Source: Bacteroidota bacterium (GTDB lineage: Bacteria; Bacteroidota; Bacteroidia; Bacteroidales; Tenuifilaceae). From it: a stretch of DNA of 64,000 bases. The position numbers and the translations under genes are program-made. Shown here in pieces: positions 16,583-24,782 of this stretch (positions within the stretch are counted from its first letter, which is position 1; each line of letters begins with the position of its first letter). The DNA lies in the NCBI GenBank assembly GCA_029560875.1, contig JAKQKB010000075.1, positions 1-64,000 on the forward strand, written 5' to 3'. Under the pieces are notes generated by a model that was not told the DNA's origin, searched no databases, and worked only from the letters and a program-made list of their open reading frames with translations.

Positions 16583-16590
16583 CAAATATA
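16583..16590 (-). promoter_or_regulatory. Possible -7 box of the mrp operon promoter
   Basis: On the minus strand TATATTTG fits TAnnTTTG, 38 nt upstream of mrpA. No clear TTTG sits at the ideal distance, so support is partial. Confidence 0.35.
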
Positions 16591-16779
16591 AGCAAATAGG
16601 CGTAATAATTCATAATTCAACAAACCCAAGGCTTAATTTTGTTATAGAAATAACAGAATTGTTGTTGATTTGTTTAAGCCTCGCTTCGCTTGTTTTTCGG
16701 CTCGTCGGCCAATGCCAATCCAAACCAACTCTGCATTTAATAACAGGAAAGTTTTATTAATCAATAGTGATAATACATC

Positions 16780-16809
16780 TTGATGTCTTATCAGTTTTTC
16801 TTACCTTTA
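16780..16809 (+). promoter_or_regulatory. Bacteroidetes-type promoter for the ftsE-like gene
   Basis: TTG (16780-16782), a 19-nt spacer, then TACCTTTA (16802-16809), one base off TAnnTTTG. It gives a leader of about 25 nt before ATG 16841. Confidence 0.55.
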
Positions 16810-16840
16810 TGCGCCAAACGATTTTAAAACAGATGCCGCT

Positions 16841-17551
16841 ATGGAACAACCAAATGTAATTGAAATCAGAAATACCAATATATTTCAGGAAGATAGTCTT
16901 ATTCTCTCCGATGTAAACCTAGATATTGCAAAGGGCGAATTTGTGTATTTGGTTGGTAGAGTTGGAAGCGGCAAAACCAGTCTTATTAAAACTATTACCG
17001 CTGAAATCCCCCTTAAGTTTGGTGAAGCAACGGTTTGCGACTTCAACTTAAAAATCCTTAAGCGCAAGCAAATTCCGCATCTTCGAAGAAAAATAGGAAT
17101 AGTTTTTCAGGATTTTCAACTACTTACCGATAGAAGTGTATACGACAATCTCCTATTTGTGCTAAAATCGACAGGTTGGAAAGATAAAACTGCAATAAAA
17201 GAAAGAATTGCACAGGTATTGGAAATGGTCGGTTTAAAGTTTAAGGATTACAAAATGCCCCACCAACTCTCAGGTGGAGAGCAGCAACGCGTGGTAATTG
17301 CCCGTGCCCTTTTAAATAATCCCGACTTAATACTCGCCGATGAGCCAACGGGAAACCTAGATATGGAAACATCCGAAGGGATTATGCAGATTTTACAGGA
17401 AATTGCTGCCAACGGAAAATCGGTTCTTATGGCAACCCACAACCATCATCTCATCAAAAAATTTCCGGGTCGTACGTTAAAATGCGAAAAAGGGAAATTA
17501 ACTGAAACAGAACAGGTTAGTGAAATTGATTTTGAGAGTCTAATGGAGTAA
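16841..17551 (+). CDS. ftsE: FtsE-like ABC transporter ATP-binding protein
   Basis: A 236-aa cytoplasmic ATPase. Walker A is GRVGSGKT (39-46), the signature is LSGGEQQR, Walker B is [12 protein letters not shown], and the H-loop is MATHNHHLI. The pattern matches FtsE, which with FtsX activates cell-wall hydrolases at the division site. No ftsX lies next to it, which is common in Bacteroidetes, so a LolD/MacB-like role cannot be fully excluded. It is a monocistronic gene converging on the FemAB-like gene. Confidence 0.75.
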   Translation: MEQPNVIEIRNTNIFQEDSLILSDVNLDIAKGEFVYLVGRVGSGKTSLIKTITAEIPLKFGEATVCDFNLKILKRKQIPHLRRKIGIVFQDFQLLTDRSVYDNLLFVLKSTGWKDKTAIKERIAQVLEMVGLKFKDYKMPHQLSGGEQQRVVIARALLNNPDLILADEPTGNLDMETSEGIMQILQEIAANGKSVLMATHNHHLIKKFPGRTLKCEKGKLTETEQVSEIDFESLME

Positions 17552-17561
17552 CACCGCTACT

Positions 17562-18500
17562 TTAAATTTTCGATTTAAAACGTTTCAATATAACTTTCAA
17601 CTTAAAAAGGATGTTTGCAAAGAACGGCAAACGGTTAACGTTTATGCTTTGATATTCGCAAGGCTTTGCTCCAAAACCAGCATAAAAACGAGCGATTGAA
17701 GGAATAATTGAACCTTCGAAATCAAGTACCAAATGATTCTCCGCATTCCATCGAATAATTTGGTCGACAACAGCAAACATTGCCCTATGCTTAATGCCTA
17801 AGTGATTTGACGAAGCAAACAAGTAAATCAGTTTACCATTACTTTTCACCATTAGTGCTGCAGCACAAAGAATTCCCTGATAATATGCGCCAACCACCTC
17901 AGCCTTCCCAAGTTTTATTAGTGTGTCTGAAATCTGCACAACCCGATTAAAACTAGAATTGGCAAACTTAACGGCAACATTTTTTCTGTAAAACTCAAGG
18001 AAAGTGGCTATCTCTATATTCTTGGTTACAGAAACACCAAAGGCTAAAGCCTTTAAGTTGTTGCGTCGGGTATTCTGGTTGTATCGCGAATGAATAACGG
18101 AGTAAGTGGAAATCAAATCCAGCTGATAGGTTACTCGTTCAACAGAATGAAAAACACCGTTATACCGATTTAATGTATTCAGATGAATACTGATAAACTT
18201 ATACTTGGCGGGTATACTCTCCAAAAATTCTTTCAGTATTTCGGGGGTAATATGACTCTTCGAGAATAGTCCTAATTGCTGTGTAAACAAAGGTTGGGAA
18301 AGGGTTTCAACGCCCAATCGTTTTAATGAAGGTAATGGGAAAATGTAACTGTAATTTTCAGTAACTAACGCGCTCCAATTAGGCGATACAATATCCAAAT
18401 ACCAAGTATAGGCGTAAACAATTCCATTTACAGCCCCATCGATACACCTATTCCATTGGTCATCGTTAATATCCGAACGCTCAATATACCTAATCTGCAT
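17562..18500 (-). CDS. FemAB/GNAT-like acyltransferase
   Basis: A 312-aa protein of a Bacteroidetes family with two GNAT-like halves, resembling FemAB aminoacyl transferases. The C-terminal half shows VVGAYYQGILCAAALMV and YLFASSNHLGIKHRAM, followed by LDFEGSIIPSIARFYAGFGA, typical of these enzymes. The acceptor is unknown, perhaps a peptidoglycan or envelope polysaccharide precursor. It starts 3 nt after the stop of the polysaccharide deacetylase gene, so the pair probably acts together on envelope material (inference). Confidence 0.75.
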   Translation of the reverse strand: MQIRYIERSDINDDQWNRCIDGAVNGIVYAYTWYLDIVSPNWSALVTENYSYIFPLPSLKRLGVETLSQPLFTQQLGLFSKSHITPEILKEFLESIPAKYKFISIHLNTLNRYNGVFHSVERVTYQLDLISTYSVIHSRYNQNTRRNNLKALAFGVSVTKNIEIATFLEFYRKNVAVKFANSSFNRVVQISDTLIKLGKAEVVGAYYQGILCAAALMVKSNGKLIYLFASSNHLGIKHRAMFAVVDQIIRWNAENHLVLDFEGSIIPSIARFYAGFGAKPCEYQSINVNRLPFFANILFKLKVILKRFKSKI

Positions 18501-18503
18501 CTA

Positions 18504-19814
18504 TTATTCCCTATTTAAATAGTTGAGCATCTCCTTAATTGCACTTAACCAGCCAGCGGAATATCCGTAACCCGAAAGATAATCGATATGCCATATGCTG
18601 ATAAATGTACCATTTACAATCCTAACAGAATCTACCATTCTGAAAATTTCATCTCTTGCTATGCTTGGTGCTAAATTATTTCCCACAAATGTAGAGTCCA
18701 TCACTTGAAACGGGAAAACTTTTAGGTTTAGCATTTGTTCAGCCGGTAAATCGAAAAACACAAAGGGTGTACAGGTTCCTGCTCTAAACCCAGAAATATC
18801 GGAATAACCCATTGTGTAATCCTCTGTAATCCCTAACTTAATGAGCATTCTATAAGTTTTGGGCAAACTCAGCCTTAAGAAATGTTGACGACTACAAGCC
18901 ACATAAAGATTTAAGGCATCAACAAGGACAGAAACCTCTTTTCGGATCTTTTTCTCGTTCAGGAACGCCCCATACGAAGGGTGAATTCCAATCCTAAACT
19001 TCTCACCCAAACGATTAATTAGAGTTTTAATTGCAGGCTTAGTAACAGGAATAGACTTATCGTACTTACCCCACTTGCCTGTATGAATAAACCAGACTGT
19101 TTGAGGCGATTCTGGCAGAATTTGAATTAAATCGTCATATATATCGAAAGGGTCAGGGGCTAATCCCAATACTACTCTAAATCTTTGCAAAAAATGGGGT
19201 TTGCCATTGGATAAAAGCGACTTAAACGCAGCAAACGTAACTCGCAATAATCCTTTATGCTTGAATGCGTAAGCCGAGTCTAAATCGACTGTTGTAATGT
19301 AATTAAATCTGCGAGGCTTTACTGTCAGCGAGTAATTGTGCGATTTTAAGATATCCAGAAGTCGATAAGCCCACAAATCAATTACTGGCAGATGCAAGAA
19401 ATTGTTATTATAAGCCAAACTCATTTGATGCTTATACCTAATATGCTTATCTAAACTAGATTTTGAAACAGTGTATTCCTCGTATCGAGATACCAAATAA
19501 AAAGACGCAGTAAATATATCGAAAGGGATTTGAGAGTTCGGGGAAGTTAACGGGAAAGCAGGCATTCCATTCCAATCAACAACCTCGAACGAATGATGCT
19601 TTATTCCTTCCTCTGTTAATAATCCATGTGGTACTATCTGAACAGAATTACCTATATGTTGATGTGAATACGAAAGCACAGAGCCGCCATAACTTTGTGC
19701 CTCGGTTATTGAGGTTGTAACTCTATATCTAAGCCTAAGTATATCCTTGAAAATAAAGCGGAATATATACTCAACCCGTGGTGTTATTTCGCGTGTATAA
19801 ATAAGAAGTTCCAA
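18504..19814 (-). CDS. Polysaccharide deacetylase family protein with N-terminal DUF7033-like domain
   Basis: A 436-aa protein. The N-terminal part (about 1-150) has the TFDIFTASFYLVSRYEEY-like segment of bacterial DUF7033 proteins (here FDIFTASFYLVSRYEEY). A NodB-like barrel follows with TVDLDSAYAFKHKG as the metal-binding/catalytic Asp motif and IGIHPSYGAF as the His motif. It likely removes acetyl groups from an envelope or capsule sugar. No signal peptide is visible. First gene of a two-gene operon with the acyltransferase. Confidence 0.8.
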   Translation of the reverse strand: MELLIYTREITPRVEYIFRFIFKDILRLRYRVTTSITEAQSYGGSVLSYSHQHIGNSVQIVPHGLLTEEGIKHHSFEVVDWNGMPAFPLTSPNSQIPFDIFTASFYLVSRYEEYTVSKSSLDKHIRYKHQMSLAYNNNFLHLPVIDLWAYRLLDILKSHNYSLTVKPRRFNYITTVDLDSAYAFKHKGLLRVTFAAFKSLLSNGKPHFLQRFRVVLGLAPDPFDIYDDLIQILPESPQTVWFIHTGKWGKYDKSIPVTKPAIKTLINRLGEKFRIGIHPSYGAFLNEKKIRKEVSVLVDALNLYVACSRQHFLRLSLPKTYRMLIKLGITEDYTMGYSDISGFRAGTCTPFVFFDLPAEQMLNLKVFPFQVMDSTFVGNNLAPSIARDEIFRMVDSVRIVNGTFISIWHIDYLSGYGYSAGWLSAIKEMLNYLNRE

Positions 19815-19875
19815 GTACCAGATTATTTGGCACTAATTTAATGAAAAAGTTGGAATGTTATACCGATTGAAATTT

Positions 19876-19980
19876 TGTCATGCTGAACCTGCCTATCGGC
19901 AGGCAGGCGAAGTGAAGCATCTCTTCTGCAAGTCATTCCTAAACAACACAGAGATTTCTCGCTAACGCTCGAAATGACAA
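19876..19980. repeat. Intergenic repeat with TTGTCAT / ATGACAA ends
   Basis: It starts TTGTCATGCTGAACC, contains CCTGCCtatcGGCAGG, and ends CTCGAAATGACAA, so the ends are inverted repeats. Related shorter elements occur at 6980-7029 and 38961-39021. This GTCATGCTGAAC-type element is common between genes in Bacteroidetes and is non-coding. Confidence 0.6.
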
Positions 19981-20005
19981 GAAATAATTTGTACTAAACA
20001 ACAAT

Positions 20006-22489
20006 CTACACATCAACATCCACCACAGTTATTCCAGAGCCACCAAACTCAATATGCTCATCGGCATAGGATTTAACACCGGGAGCATTACGCAGGTAAT
20101 CGCGAATAACCTGACGCAAAATGCCATTCCCCTTACCGTGCAGAATCCTAACACGCGAAATGCTTAACATCAACGCATCGTCAATTAAATCCTGAACAGC
20201 CTCAATGGCCTCATCGGCACGATAGCCACGAATATCGATATCGGACTTAAAGTTTAGCCTGCGCTTATAGGTATCAAAACCAGCACCTGTGCTTGGCTGC
20301 TCAACCGCTTTATTCGCTTTGCGAAACTCGTTGGTCGAAATTTTCTCAAGTCTATCTAACTGCACAACCGTAATCATATTGCCAAATGCAACTGATGCCG
20401 ATTGATTTGAGAGCGATACAACCTCGCCCATAAGGCTTTGTCCAGCAATCTTAACCTTATCGCCTACCCCAATAAACTTCAAATCCTCCTTCTCTGGAAC
20501 AGACTCCACAGTTTTTGGGTCATTCTTTTGCTGCTGCTTGCGCTCCTGACGGCGTTTAATTTGCTCTATCTTGCGGTCGATTGACTCGTCGTGAACATTA
20601 ATCTCCTCAACCTCCTTCTTGAACTTATCCAACTCCTCGCGCACCTGTTTGGTTTGCTCCTTGGCAGCATTGGCTTCCTTTATAGCACGAATGGTATTCT
20701 CAATTTGCTTATTGGCATCGGCAAGTATTGCCTGTGCTTCCTTTTTGGCATTTGCCAAAATATCCTTGCGTTGCTCCTTTAGCACAGCCAACTCTTTTTC
20801 GAGTTTATCCTGATACTCCTCGGTCTTTTTATTGGCTATCCTAATATTATCGCGTTTCTTTTCCCAGTAACGTTTATCGCGCGAAATCTCCCTTAAATGC
20901 TTCTCAAAGGTGATATAATCCTCACCCACCTTGCTGCCAGCATCGTTCAGAACTGTATCGGGCAGGCCAATTTTACGGGCAATTTCAAAGGCGAAACTGC
21001 TTCCGGGCTTGCCAATCTCCAACTTGAACAAAGGCTCAATCTTAGCATTATCGAATAGCATTGCACCATTAATAATACCATCGGTATTTGCAGCAAAGTG
21101 TTTTAAGTTAGAATAGTGAGTTGTGATAACGCCAAAAGCCCCTACGTTACACAACTGCTGTAGAATTGCTTCGGCAATTGCACCACCAGCCATTGGCTCG
21201 GTTCCAGCACCAAACTCATCAATCAGCACCAAGGTTTCCTTCTGAGCATTCCTAAGGAAATGTTTCATATTGAGAAGATGAGAGCTATAGGTACTCAAAT
21301 CGTTCTCGATGGATTGCTCATCGCCAATATCGATAAAGATTCCACGATAAATTCCCATCTCGGAGTTCTCCAATGCACAAGGCAAAAAGCCGCACTGGAG
21401 CATATACTGTAGCAGACCAAAGGTTTTTAAGCAAACCGATTTTCCACCAGCGTTTGGTCCAGAAATTAAAAGAATTCTGTTCTGCTGATTAACCTCAATA
21501 TCGAGTGGAACAATCTCCTTGCCCTCACGTTTCAGACTTTTCAGCAAAATTGGATGCTTTGCCTGACGCAGGTATGTTCCTGTTGAATTCTTCAGAATTG
21601 GTTTAGCCCCGTGATACTCCACTGCAAACAAAGCCTTAGCCCTTATGAAATCGATAGTTCCAAGAAAATCGTATGCTGACAACAGTTCAGGGAGATATGG
21701 ACGGATATTATCAGCAAAATCGACCAAAATCCTTATAATCTCACGACGCTCGTCGTACTCCAACTCTCGAATCTCGTTATTCAACTCAACAACCTCAACA
21801 GGTTCAATAAAAACGGTCTTACCTGTCGCCGACTCATCGTGCACAATCCCCTTAAGCTTGCGCTTATTGGCAGCCGAAACTGGGATTACTACCCTACCCT
21901 CGCGAATTGATGGAGTTACATCCTGCTCCACAACCCCTTGCTCACGAGCATTCCTCAGAATGCTTTGAACCAACTTTGAAACCGAGCCTTGCTTAGCGGC
22001 AATTGCCGAGCGAATTTTAGCCAACTCTGGCGATGCGTTATCCTTAATCTTCCCAAATTTATCGAGAATGGAATCGATACGCTCAACCACGTAGGGATAA
22101 TAGGCAACTGTTTTTGCTAACTCCGCAATATTTGGATACTTCTCCGAAACTTTTTTCAGAAAAGTAAGAATAGACTTAATGGTTTCGAGCGAGCGCTTAA
22201 GGTTTTGCAGTTCAACTTCATCGAGCCATGTGCCAACCTTGGATATTTTATTGAGCGAAGGCGTTAAATCGTAGTAGTTTTCTATGGGAAAAGAGTTCTC
22301 CATCAGGCAAATAGATTTCATCTCATCAACCTGGTTAATCATCCTTTCAATAGATTCGAAATCGTAAAGAAACTCAGCGGCAGTAACCTTGGCCGCTCCA
22401 AGCGGACAAAGGCATTTGGCCACCACTAATTCTCGAACCTTATCGAATCCAACCTTTTGCTCAAAGGTATTTGGGTAAATATTGGTCAT
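20006..22489 (-). CDS. mutS2: Endonuclease MutS2
   Basis: A MutS-family ATPase with a C-terminal Smr nuclease domain; in other bacteria it suppresses recombination or rescues collided ribosomes. The 827 aa are in order: helical core (1-300), ATPase with Walker A GPNAGGKS and Walker B LVLIDEFGAGTEP, a long Lys/Glu-rich coiled coil (about 510-640), a small beta domain, and the Smr domain with DIRGYRADEA and the HGKGNGILR motif. It lacks the mismatch-binding domain of MutS, as expected. It starts at ATG 22489, with a dispersed repeat just upstream. Confidence 0.95.
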   Translation of the reverse strand: MTNIYPNTFEQKVGFDKVRELVVAKCLCPLGAAKVTAAEFLYDFESIERMINQVDEMKSICLMENSFPIENYYDLTPSLNKISKVGTWLDEVELQNLKRSLETIKSILTFLKKVSEKYPNIAELAKTVAYYPYVVERIDSILDKFGKIKDNASPELAKIRSAIAAKQGSVSKLVQSILRNAREQGVVEQDVTPSIREGRVVIPVSAANKRKLKGIVHDESATGKTVFIEPVEVVELNNEIRELEYDERREIIRILVDFADNIRPYLPELLSAYDFLGTIDFIRAKALFAVEYHGAKPILKNSTGTYLRQAKHPILLKSLKREGKEIVPLDIEVNQQNRILLISGPNAGGKSVCLKTFGLLQYMLQCGFLPCALENSEMGIYRGIFIDIGDEQSIENDLSTYSSHLLNMKHFLRNAQKETLVLIDEFGAGTEPMAGGAIAEAILQQLCNVGAFGVITTHYSNLKHFAANTDGIINGAMLFDNAKIEPLFKLEIGKPGSSFAFEIARKIGLPDTVLNDAGSKVGEDYITFEKHLREISRDKRYWEKKRDNIRIANKKTEEYQDKLEKELAVLKEQRKDILANAKKEAQAILADANKQIENTIRAIKEANAAKEQTKQVREELDKFKKEVEEINVHDESIDRKIEQIKRRQERKQQQKNDPKTVESVPEKEDLKFIGVGDKVKIAGQSLMGEVVSLSNQSASVAFGNMITVVQLDRLEKISTNEFRKANKAVEQPSTGAGFDTYKRRLNFKSDIDIRGYRADEAIEAVQDLIDDALMLSISRVRILHGKGNGILRQVIRDYLRNAPGVKSYADEHIEFGGSGITVVDVDV

Positions 22490-22556
22490 TAATGCTTAAA
22501 TAATTATTAAAAAAAATCTTAAGGTTTGCTAAAACAAACACAGATAATCAACTAAC

Positions 22557-22793
22557 AAATGCAAAGTTATTCTAATACACTCTCAATTCCCTTTGCATCT
22601 CTTACTTTTTCCATGATGAAAAAGTAAGCAAAAAATCTAGGCAAAACTATGCTTCCTCACTCTCTGCTGCAAGTCAAGAATTTCTGCAAAAGTTGGCAAG
22701 CCCCTTTTGCGAAATTCTAAAACTTCCATCATTCACGCTTACTCCGGCTCGCAGTTTTGCCAATCCCACACACTTGCATTTTAAATTCTGTAT
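22557..22793 (+). repeat. Nested inverted-repeat element, copy 3
   Basis: Same layout as copy 2, including the left hairpin ATGCAAAG...CTTTGCAT, hairpin TTACTTTTTC-catgat-GAAAAAGTAA, outer helix GGCAAAACT (22640-22648) with AGTTTTGCC (22753-22761), and the identical inner hairpin. The linkers differ from copies 1 and 2 while all stems are kept. It fills most of the 408-bp gene-free stretch 22490-22897 between mutS2 and the Sua5 gene. Confidence 0.85.
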
Positions 22794-22897
22794 CGAGTTA
22801 ATTATTCTGCCTAAAAATTTGCTCCAAATGTTAAATTTTTAGGTACTCTCCAAATATAATGTTCAGAAATCAGTCACAAAATGCACCAATGCCCTAT

Positions 22898-23848
22898 TTA
22901 TCCTCGATACCTGAAAGCAGCTTTACGTAATCTATCCATAATTGCCAATCCTATTCCGTGTTCCTCAACAGGTTCAGCAACTATATACTCCACATCGGAC
23001 TCCTCCATTTTATGAATTGCAGCAAAAAGGTTCACAGCGTACTCACGCAAATTACCAGAGTTTGACAATGGAATAACTATTTTGTACCCTTCAGTATCGG
23101 TAGTGTTAAACGATAGCAAACCCGCGTTGCTCCTTTGCATATCATTCAAATGTACATCGCCTAAAAAATACAGCGGTTTATTAGGACTATAGTGCGATTT
23201 AAGCATTCCCGGAGCAACAATGCTGTCCGATGTATCTCTTCCGCTATGGAAAGGAACGAAACTCTCCAAATCCTCACGAGTAATAACTCCGTGACGAAGA
23301 ATTTCGAAACCATTCTCGTTCAACGTAATAATTGTTGATTCAATACCCACTTGGGTTTTTCCACCATCGAGAATATAGTCAACATTAGGCAGCTGTTTCT
23401 TCACGTGCTGAGCAGTTGTTGGACTCACCCTGCCAAACTTATTGGCACTTGGTGCGGCAATTGGACAACCCGCCTTGCGGATTAACTCCAACGCAATTGG
23501 GTTATTGGGCATCCTTATACCAACGGTATCGAGACCCGAGGTAACAATATCTGGAACAATATCGCTTTTGGGTAAAACAATGGTTAATGGGCCTGGCCAG
23601 AATTTTTCAGCCAAAAGCAACACTCTACTATCTTTATTAACGGTCAACTTATCCAAATCGTCCACCGAGGCTATATGCACAATAAGTGGGTCGAACGAAG
23701 GTCGTTCCTTCAATTCAAATATTTTGGCAACAGCCAATGGATTTAGCGCATTGGCGCCTAAACCGTAAACTGTTTCCGTAGGAAATGCAACCAATCTCCC
23801 CTCACGAATATAACCAGCGGCAATGTCGATATCCTGATTTACTATCAT
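22898..23848 (-). CDS. tsaC: L-threonylcarbamoyladenylate synthase (Sua5/TsaC type)
   Basis: Makes threonylcarbamoyl-AMP from threonine, bicarbonate and ATP, the first step of the t6A modification at position 37 of ANN-decoding tRNAs. The 316-aa protein has the YrdC domain (about 10-200) with PTETVYGLGANA, KERPSFDPLIVH and the AAPSANKFGRVSPT region, and a C-terminal Sua5 domain (about 215-316) with SPGM-like APGMLKSHYSPNKPL. It is the longer two-domain Sua5 form, not the short TsaC. A TAGTTTTG box lies 21-28 nt upstream. Confidence 0.92.
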   Translation of the reverse strand: MIVNQDIDIAAGYIREGRLVAFPTETVYGLGANALNPLAVAKIFELKERPSFDPLIVHIASVDDLDKLTVNKDSRVLLLAEKFWPGPLTIVLPKSDIVPDIVTSGLDTVGIRMPNNPIALELIRKAGCPIAAPSANKFGRVSPTTAQHVKKQLPNVDYILDGGKTQVGIESTIITLNENGFEILRHGVITREDLESFVPFHSGRDTSDSIVAPGMLKSHYSPNKPLYFLGDVHLNDMQRSNAGLLSFNTTDTEGYKIVIPLSNSGNLREYAVNLFAAIHKMEESDVEYIVAEPVEEHGIGLAIMDRLRKAAFRYRG

Positions 23849-23899
23849 TTAAACTGCAATTTATGTTGCAAAACTAGCTAAAGCTGCTGGATTTAAAAC

Positions 23900-23929
23900 A
23901 AAAAAGGTCGAAACCAATCGACCTTTTTT
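23900..23929 (-). terminator. Terminator after rubrerythrin
   Basis: A 12-bp perfect stem AAAAAAGGTCGA / TCGACCTTTTTT with a 6-nt loop. It lies 19 bp past the rubrerythrin stop and would work on both strands. Confidence 0.85.
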
Positions 23930-23947
23930 AACAATATCCAATATCTA

Positions 23948-24526
23948 CTAGTAATTTGAAGCCTTTTCCTCAAAATATGCCTCAGGGTGATGACAAACTG
24001 GGCAATTCTTAAGGGCTTTTTTACCTTTATGAACATAACCACACTTGCGGCATACCCATTCTGTATCGTCCTCGCGTTCGAAAACTTTTCCGGACTCAAC
24101 CTTTTCTAGAAGTTTCCTGTAGCGCTCCTCGTGCTCTTTCTCAACCTTTGCAATTAACTTGAACGCTGTGGCAACTTTTGGGAAGCCCTCCTTCTCTGCA
24201 ATTGCAGCAAATTGAGGATACAAATCGGTCCACTCCTCGTGCTCGCCATTGGCTGCAGCCTTCAAGTTCTCAGCTGTTGTGCCTATCATACCTGCTGGGT
24301 ACGACGCGGTAATCTCAACCATTCCACCCTCAAGGAATTTAAAGAACTGCTTTGCGTGTTGCTCCTCCTGCCCTGCAGTAATCATAAACAACTCGGCAAT
24401 TTGCTCATAACCCTCCTCTTTTGCAACCTTCGCAAAAAAAGTGTAACGGTTCTTTGCCTGCGATTCGCCTGCGAAAGCTTTTAGCAAATTCTTTTCGGTT
24501 TCGGTTCCTTTAATGCTCTTTTCCAT
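23948..24526 (-). CDS. rbr: Rubrerythrin
   Basis: A non-haem iron peroxidase of anaerobes and microaerophiles that reduces hydrogen peroxide to water. The 192-aa protein has a four-helix ferritin-like diiron domain (about 1-145) with the paired E..ExxH motifs ([31 protein letters not shown]) and a C-terminal rubredoxin-like domain with CRKCGY and [11 protein letters not shown] ligating one Fe. The start is ATG 24526 (MEKSIKG), which fits the family and the promoter; a TTG seven codons upstream is unlikely. Confidence 0.95.
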   Translation of the reverse strand: MEKSIKGTETEKNLLKAFAGESQAKNRYTFFAKVAKEEGYEQIAELFMITAGQEEQHAKQFFKFLEGGMVEITASYPAGMIGTTAENLKAAANGEHEEWTDLYPQFAAIAEKEGFPKVATAFKLIAKVEKEHEERYRKLLEKVESGKVFEREDDTEWVCRKCGYVHKGKKALKNCPVCHHPEAYFEEKASNY

Positions 24527-24566
24527 TGTTTTATGTTTTAGTTTCAACTAGTCATAAGTCTACTCC

Positions 24567-24597
24567 CAAAAATATGTTAAAAAAATAACAGAACAAA
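24567..24597 (-). promoter_or_regulatory. Bacteroidetes-type promoter for rubrerythrin
   Basis: On the minus strand TTTG (24597-24594), a 19-nt spacer, then TATTTTTG (24574-24567): an exact match to TTTG-N19-TAnnTTTG. The leader is about 35 nt. Confidence 0.7.
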
Positions 24598-24627
24598 GAA
24601 CATTTAACAAGAAAAGGAACTTTATCG

Positions 24628-24777
24628 CTACTTCTTCTGAACTGCACGCTTTACCTCACAACTAGGGCAACCAGTGCAACCACTCTCTTTTTTCCTAAGG
24701 CTCTTAACTACTGCATATACAGTGTACAACAATGCTGCAAGAACCAATATTAATGCAATAGTATCCTGACTCATCAT
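24628..24777 (-). CDS. FeoB-associated Cys-rich membrane protein
   Basis: A 49-aa protein: one membrane helix (about residues 6-24) followed by a basic stretch and a C34-X2-C37-X2-C40 cluster. Tiny proteins of this kind, found next to feoB, are known as the FeoB-associated Cys-rich family; their role in Fe(II) uptake is unclear. It starts 5 nt after the feoAB stop codon; the first of two adjacent ATG codons (24777 and 24774) is used. Last gene of the iron operon. Confidence 0.8.
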   Translation of the reverse strand: MMSQDTIALILVLAALLYTVYAVVKSLRKKESGCTGCPSCEVKRAVQKK

Positions 24778-24782
24778 AATAT

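Noticed and set aside
20591-21116. Open frames on the plus strand inside mutS2
   Set aside because: They lie opposite a clear, conserved coding frame and have no family-like sequence; antisense shadows.
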